Assembly: GCA_003427395.1 (NCBI GenBank)
Contig: BFEA01000005.1
Span: forward strand, 676,540 to 720,912
DNA from: Chara braunii
Taxonomy: Eukaryota; Streptophyta; Charophyceae; Charales; Characeae
Length of the DNA stretch: 44,373 nucleotides
Reading direction: 5' to 3'
Made by a program: the position numbers and the translations under genes. Shown one piece after another: positions 39,900 to 44,373 of the stretch; position 1 is the first letter of the stretch; each line of letters starts with the position of its first letter. The notes below the pieces were generated by a model that was not told the origin of the DNA, made no database searches, and saw only the letters and a list, made by a program, of their open reading frames with translations.

Positions 39900-42400
39900 G
39901 AAGACCGACACACTAGGGACACATGAGGAGACGAAAAATGGGGCCGCCAAGGAATGGGAAATGCCAAGAAAAACCGGGACACAGTGGGGAAAGATGCCGG
40001 GAACCACATGGGACAAAGTAAAAATAATGACATTTCGGGACTAGTGACGGTAGGACCAAACGACGGGACAAGTGTCGGCTGGACCACCGGCGGAACAAGT
40101 GTCGGGGACTAGTGAAGGACAAGTGTCGAGGACCTGAGTTGTCACAAGGAAGAGGTGTAGAGTGCCATGAGAAAAAAATATTCGAAGCAAGACGCGATGT
40201 CAAAATCAAGATATAAATGACCAAACGGGAGAGTGAGAAAGGAAACAAAGGAAGCAAACAAAATTGGAGGAAGGGGCATTATTGCAAACCGAGATATCTC
40301 GGATCAGCCACCATGAAGACAATGGAGCCTTAAGAGGCTCCATGTGAAAAATAAGCCTCCTGGAGAAAATCGGAGTAGGAAGGGCGGCGGTTTGGACCAA
40401 ACGGCGGCAAAATGGGGCTCCCATGGGTGTGGGAGCACCATGACTGCAGTCCGAGAATTAACGGACTGCACCTTGGGCATGGGCTGGGCCAAAACCAAGA
40501 GGTAGGGCCTAGAAAAAACCTCAATAGCTAGTTGACACTTGCCATGCTAGAAAAAGAAAGGAAAAAAAAAAAGAAAAAGAAGAGAAAAAGTAGGAAGAAT
40601 TATACAAAAAAGGGTGAGAGGGGGTGAGTGAGTTGGCCATCAATAGGGACTGGCACAGATAGGGATTGGCAAATCCCTACTGTTCAGTTTTGGAGGCAAA
40701 AAGAAAGCAAAAAGAAAAGGAAAAAAAAGGGTTACTAATGGTAAAAAACGGTAACTAGGGAGATGCATTTTGTGACCGGATTCATCCTGGGTGAATCGGT
40801 TACAAAATGTTTTGATTTTTTTAATATTTTACTGAGAAAAGCAAAAAAAATCAAGGTATTTTGCAACCAAGATATAACGGATTACAAGAGGGAGGGAAAA
40901 CACATGTTTTCAGCACATCCGAAGTCAATATTGAGTCCGGATGCACTTGGAAATTGGTCGCTTCATTTTGTTTCAGTTTAAGGCAAGTTGTAGGGCAGAA
41001 AGGCTAGGAAAATGACCTCTACTGCAGTCCGAGAAATAACGGATTGCAGTGGGGTGCCAAGGCCAAGGGAAAATGAGCCTTGGCACACTCAAGACATTAG
41101 AAAGGAGTGTCTCAAGCTTGGAGCAAGTGGAAACGGTAAATAACAACTCCGAGATGAGGATCTCGCGGCCGGGAATAATCAAGACACTTGAGACACATGA
41201 AAAGGAGAGATTGAGACTGGCGAGCACTAGGGAGTCCCAAATAAAAATGAGACGTCAACGGGGACGCTATCGGGGACTAAATGGTCCCAAATAAAAATAA
41301 CTGAAAATCGGGACATGTGCCGACGGGGCTACCGGCGGGACTAGAAAATGAAACTAGTGCGGAATGAGTAACGGGGACTTGAGTGTCCCAAGAGAAATTG
41401 CAAGCTCACATGGAGGATGAGCACGCAAGGCAAGCGACAAGATCTTGATGGTAGGAAATACTATCAACCACAAGTGCAATCATTGAGTAGGGCCAAGAAA
41501 TGGGAGAACATGGAGGCAAAAAGACTAGAGAAATGAAGTGGGGGGCCTACCCTGCAGTCCGAGATATCTCGGACCAATAAGACTTGAGAAAATAGAGCCC
41601 CAAGGGGTTCTATGCAGAAAATAGGTTGTCAAGAAAAAATCGGAGCAAAGGGGTCTCAAAATTGAGTAATGAAGGCAAAATGGAGCCCCCGTAGGTGTGT
41701 GGGCTTCATTGTTGTAATCCGCGATACAACGGTCAGCAGCTGGGCCTAGATCTGGCTCTAGATCGAGATTCATGGCTTAGAAAAAGAGTCAACAACTTCT
41801 TGAAACTTCTCACAGCAGAAATAAAGAAAAAGAGAGAAAAAGGGGAAAAAAAGGAAAAGAATGGAGGAGAATGTGTCGGTCAGTTGGGACTTATCACTCC
41901 GGATTTAGTGGAAGGCAATCCAAAGTGCAGAGATAATGCCCCATATTTGAATTAAAGAGGCGAAAATGAGAGAAAAAACAAAAAGGAGTTTGCTGTTTTT
42001 TTTTCGAACCATAGATTTGAGATTCAGATTCATGGAGGAGGGAATATGATCATCATTTGTGGAACCAACTCAAACGGCCAACTCCGGAATAAGTTGGCAG
42101 CCCAAAATGGAAAAAAACAACAGAGGGAAAAAAACAAAACAACGCATTTGGCCGAAAATGAAGGCCGGATGCACAAAATTAAAAAAATGAGCCTTCGGGC
42201 TCAAGTTTGAAGCAATGGCCGCTTGGGGGTAAGCTTGGATTATTTTTAGCCTTGGATCCAGATCGAAGGCTGAGATGGCATCGAGGTACCCAAGTGCTCC
42301 CGGAGAGACTTAGTGGTGAGAAAAGGCCTTGGGGGTACCTTGGTTTACTTTGGGGCACATGGAGAGGTCCATGGGCTGGCCGAAGTGTTGTGCCCAACCT
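39900..42400. repeat. Repeat family with TCCGAGATATMWCGGA hairpins
   Basis: Three diverged blocks (about 40260-40560, 41000-41090, 41530-41760) and a weaker one (about 42070-42260) share order and motifs. Hairpins: CCGAGATATCTCGG (40289-40302), ATGGAGCCT-TAAG-AGGCTCCAT (40322-40343), TGCAGTCCG-AGAATTAA-CGGACTGCA (40445-40470), TGCAGTCCG-AGAAATAA-CGGATTGCA (41023-41048), TCCGAGATATCTCGGA (41558-41573), ATAGAGCCCC-AA-GGGGTTCTAT (41592-41613), GCCAACT-CCGGAATA-AGTTGGC (42077-42098). Open frames are short; I see no protein. Confidence 0.75.
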
Positions 42401-42610
42401 ACATACATAAGTTGGGGAAGCAGCTCGCCACACTCACATTTGCATAAGGCAAGTACATGTTGCTTGCGTGAGCCCAAGGGAGCTCTACACTCAAGCAGAG
42501 TGAGAGGAGGGGAACCGTTGCCAATTTGGAAGCTTGGAGGAGGTTGTGGGCTAATGAGAGAGGCTGAGGCTGTGTCAGCCTAGGGAAGTGATCCGCCATA
42601 GCCTCCAGGC

Positions 42611-42641
<31 letters not shown>

Positions 42642-42840
42642 CAAAGGCTACTGGGGGTCCACTTAGCCCTCCTAGAGGGGAGGACTCCATAGTCTTAGTG
42701 GTAGGAGCTTGCCAGAGAGGCTGGGGAATAAAGGAAATGAGGGCTTGAAGAAGAAGGAAGTCATTGCTAGGCTGCAAGTGTGCAAAGAAAGAGGAGACTT
42801 CACCAAGATTGACATCTCCATCTCAAGAGACTAGAGGAGG
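42400..42840. other. No recognisable gene
   Basis: Purine-rich DNA around the GA tract; nothing recognisable. Confidence 0.45.
42612..42642. repeat. (GA)n microsatellite
   Basis: Short GA tract after GGCTGTGAGAG. Confidence 0.95.
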
Positions 42841-42847
42841 TGAGTGA

Positions 42848-43080
42848 AAGCTTCTTCTTCTTCTTCTTTTTCTCCTCTTCCTCCTCCTCCTTTTCCTTCC
42901 TCTCTTCTTCTTCTTCTTCTTTTTCTTCTTCCTCTTCTTTCTCTACTTCTTCCTCTTTATAACCTTCTCCTTCCCCTCCATCTTCTTCTTCTTCTTTCTC
43001 CTCCTCCTCCTCTCCTAATTAGTCATCAACTTTCCCCATCTCCTCTCTCCCCTTTCTTCTCCTTTTCTCCTCTCTTCATA
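42848..43080. repeat. CTT/CCT pyrimidine tract
   Basis: About 230 bp of almost pure pyrimidine on the plus strand, built of TTC, TCC and CTC. The Leu/Pro/Ser frame here is compositional. Such tracts can form triplex DNA. Confidence 0.85.
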
Positions 43081-43179
43081 ACTAACATACTAAGAATGGG
43101 GCAAGTAGGAAGTAGCTTCTCTACTAAAGATAACCAACATGTTATTCATTAAAATATGACATTATATTGTGTCCTCTTT

Positions 43180-43745
43180 CAGACGAATTCATTTTTAGTT
43201 GCCGCCTAAGAAATGTAGGCACGCCTATCCACTCGCCCTTAATGCGGAAGTGTGCTGAGATCCATACTTGTCAAACTTTATAAATAAGATGAGCAATGTA
43301 CTTGGATTGAATTGGACAATTTAATTTTTTAGGTTATCCCAAAGTTGTACAGGCAGGTCCATCCCCTCGCCTGAGACGATCGTTTGGATGTTTGATGAGA
43401 TCCGGACTTGTTAAGAAGACTTAGTGGAATGACAGACTTGTCCATCTGGGAACCCTGACAGTGTGTGGAAGTGTGTTGAGATCCATACTTGTTAAATTTA
43501 AAGTTTATAAATGTGATGAGCAAGGTGTCCTGATTGAATCTTTGTTGGATAATACATTTCTTTACTAGGTCATCCCTAAGTTGTGCAATGATACCGATCG
43601 CCCGAGACGGTTGTTTGAACGTTGAAGAGATCCGGACTTCTTTAGAATACTTAGTGTAATGACAGGTACGCTCATCATCTCGCCCGACATGAGGAAGTGT
43701 GCTGAGATCCATACATGTTTACAATTGTGATGAGCAAGGTGTATT
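43180..43745. repeat. ~222-bp tandem repeat (about 2.5 units)
   Basis: GAAGTGTGCTGAGATCCATA recurs near 43249, 43468 and 43694 (spacing about 219 and 226), each followed by GATGAGCAA. TTAGGTTATCCCAAAGTTGT (43330) matches CTAGGTCATCCCTAAGTTGT (43566). GAGATCCGGACTT also occurs once in each of two units. Confidence 0.85.
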
Positions 43746-44373
43746 GTAACAACCAGTTAATGTTGACATACAGGTTCGTTTTGTGCAACAACACATCCTA
43801 CCCCTTAAGCAGCATTGGCAGCGGGGGGAGGTGGATGGTCCGCTCCGCACCGGACTTGGGGGTGAAGTTTTGCTGCGGGCCGGCGGATGGAGGCGATCGA
43901 GGGCGGGGGGGCAGGCAGAGTGGCGCGCGTACCAAAATGTTCACAGCGCGCCAGAAAATGAGAGAGCGCGCCCAAGGGACGGAGCGGCGGCGGGCGTCGA
44001 TGCGAGGGAATATCTCGAAGTGCCCGCCGTCGATAAGCGCGCGTCCTTTTTTTTTTTGAATTCATTTCCAGTTCCTTTTGTTTTCTTTTCCCTTTTTTCG
44101 TCGTCGGTTGGTTCCTTTTTTTTCTTCTTTCTTTTTTCGTTGTAATCTTCTATCGTGTTCCGTCGCATTCCTCTGATTTCCCTTTTCCCGTCGTACTCTT
44201 CTGTCGTCTGGCCTCCCTTTTTTTATTTTTCCCTTTTTCCGTATTCCTCTGTCGTGTTGCCCCTTCTTTTCAGTTGTCGTGTCGCCCCTCCTTTTCAGTT
44301 GGCGACGACAAAAGCAAGGAGGCCCGGCCGGCGGCAGCCACACACCCACACACGCACACACATGCACCCACCC
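43746..44373. other. GC-rich then T-rich low-complexity DNA; no gene
   Basis: 43810-44040 is GC-rich with overlapping chance frames. 44046-44300 repeats TTCC-CTTTTTTCGTCG and TCTTCTGTCGT-like strings. The edge carries CACACACCC repeats. Confidence 0.55.

Overview
The window is repeat-dominated eukaryotic nuclear DNA. I recognise no conventional host gene. It holds at least two Ty3/gypsy chromoviruses in ruins, two long-terminal-repeat (LTR) families present in three copies each, three insertions with the 8-bp target duplications typical of hAT elements, one element with inverted arms of roughly 550 bp, many (GA)n blocks, and an unusual density of perfect short hairpins. A degenerate TTTAGGG-type stretch, chromodomain integrases and primer sites complementary to initiator tRNA-Met fit the green-plant lineage. 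A large repeat-rich streptophyte (charophyte-like) genome is my guess, at low confidence. The sequence is a draft scaffold: it has N gaps at 21962-22801 and 32903-32917, isolated Ns, and two untrimmed Nextera mate-pair junction adapters.

Layout. 1-1.2 kb: GA repeat, a ~50-bp minisatellite, and a reversed fragment of LTR family A. 1.2-4.1 kb: GCA-rich minisatellite and gene-free DNA with a recurring ~25-bp motif. 4.3-6.6 kb: long inverted-repeat element with AT-rich core, adapter artefact, tRNA-derived sequence and telomere-like repeats. 6.7-8.2 kb: repeat R (minus), containing a short tract like the 3' end of large-subunit rRNA. 9.7-11.5 kb: complete LTR-A (plus) with an array of hairpins. 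13.4-17.4 kb: broken chromovirus (gag remnant, RT, RNase H, integrase, chromodomain). 17.4-21.4 kb: its flank, a possible gag start, LTR-C copy 1. 21.4-25.6 kb: LTR-A copy in reverse, split by two hAT-like insertions. 25.6-29.5 kb: third hAT-like element and repeat R (plus). 29.5-31.7 kb: 3' end of a second chromovirus, ending in LTR-C. 31.7-38.6 kb: GA tracts, 47-bp hairpin repeats and a 42-bp minisatellite. 38.6-39.9 kb: LTR-C copy 3 with primer site. 39.9-44.4 kb: a repeat family with diverged hairpins, pyrimidine tracts and a ~222-bp tandem repeat.

The most interesting signal is the hairpin array of LTR-A. Sixteen hairpins in two copies share one loop of about 19-21 nt (consensus CATTCAACTTAGAAACAAT or its complement), but nearly every stem is different. 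At the one position that aligns clearly between copies, both stem strands changed together. A similar pattern of changed but paired stems appears in the unrelated family at 40-42 kb. Both hAT-like insertions in the minus LTR-A copy landed in hairpins of this array. This suggests a structured DNA or RNA element under selection for pairing, or one produced by templated stem copying; I know of no named family with these features.
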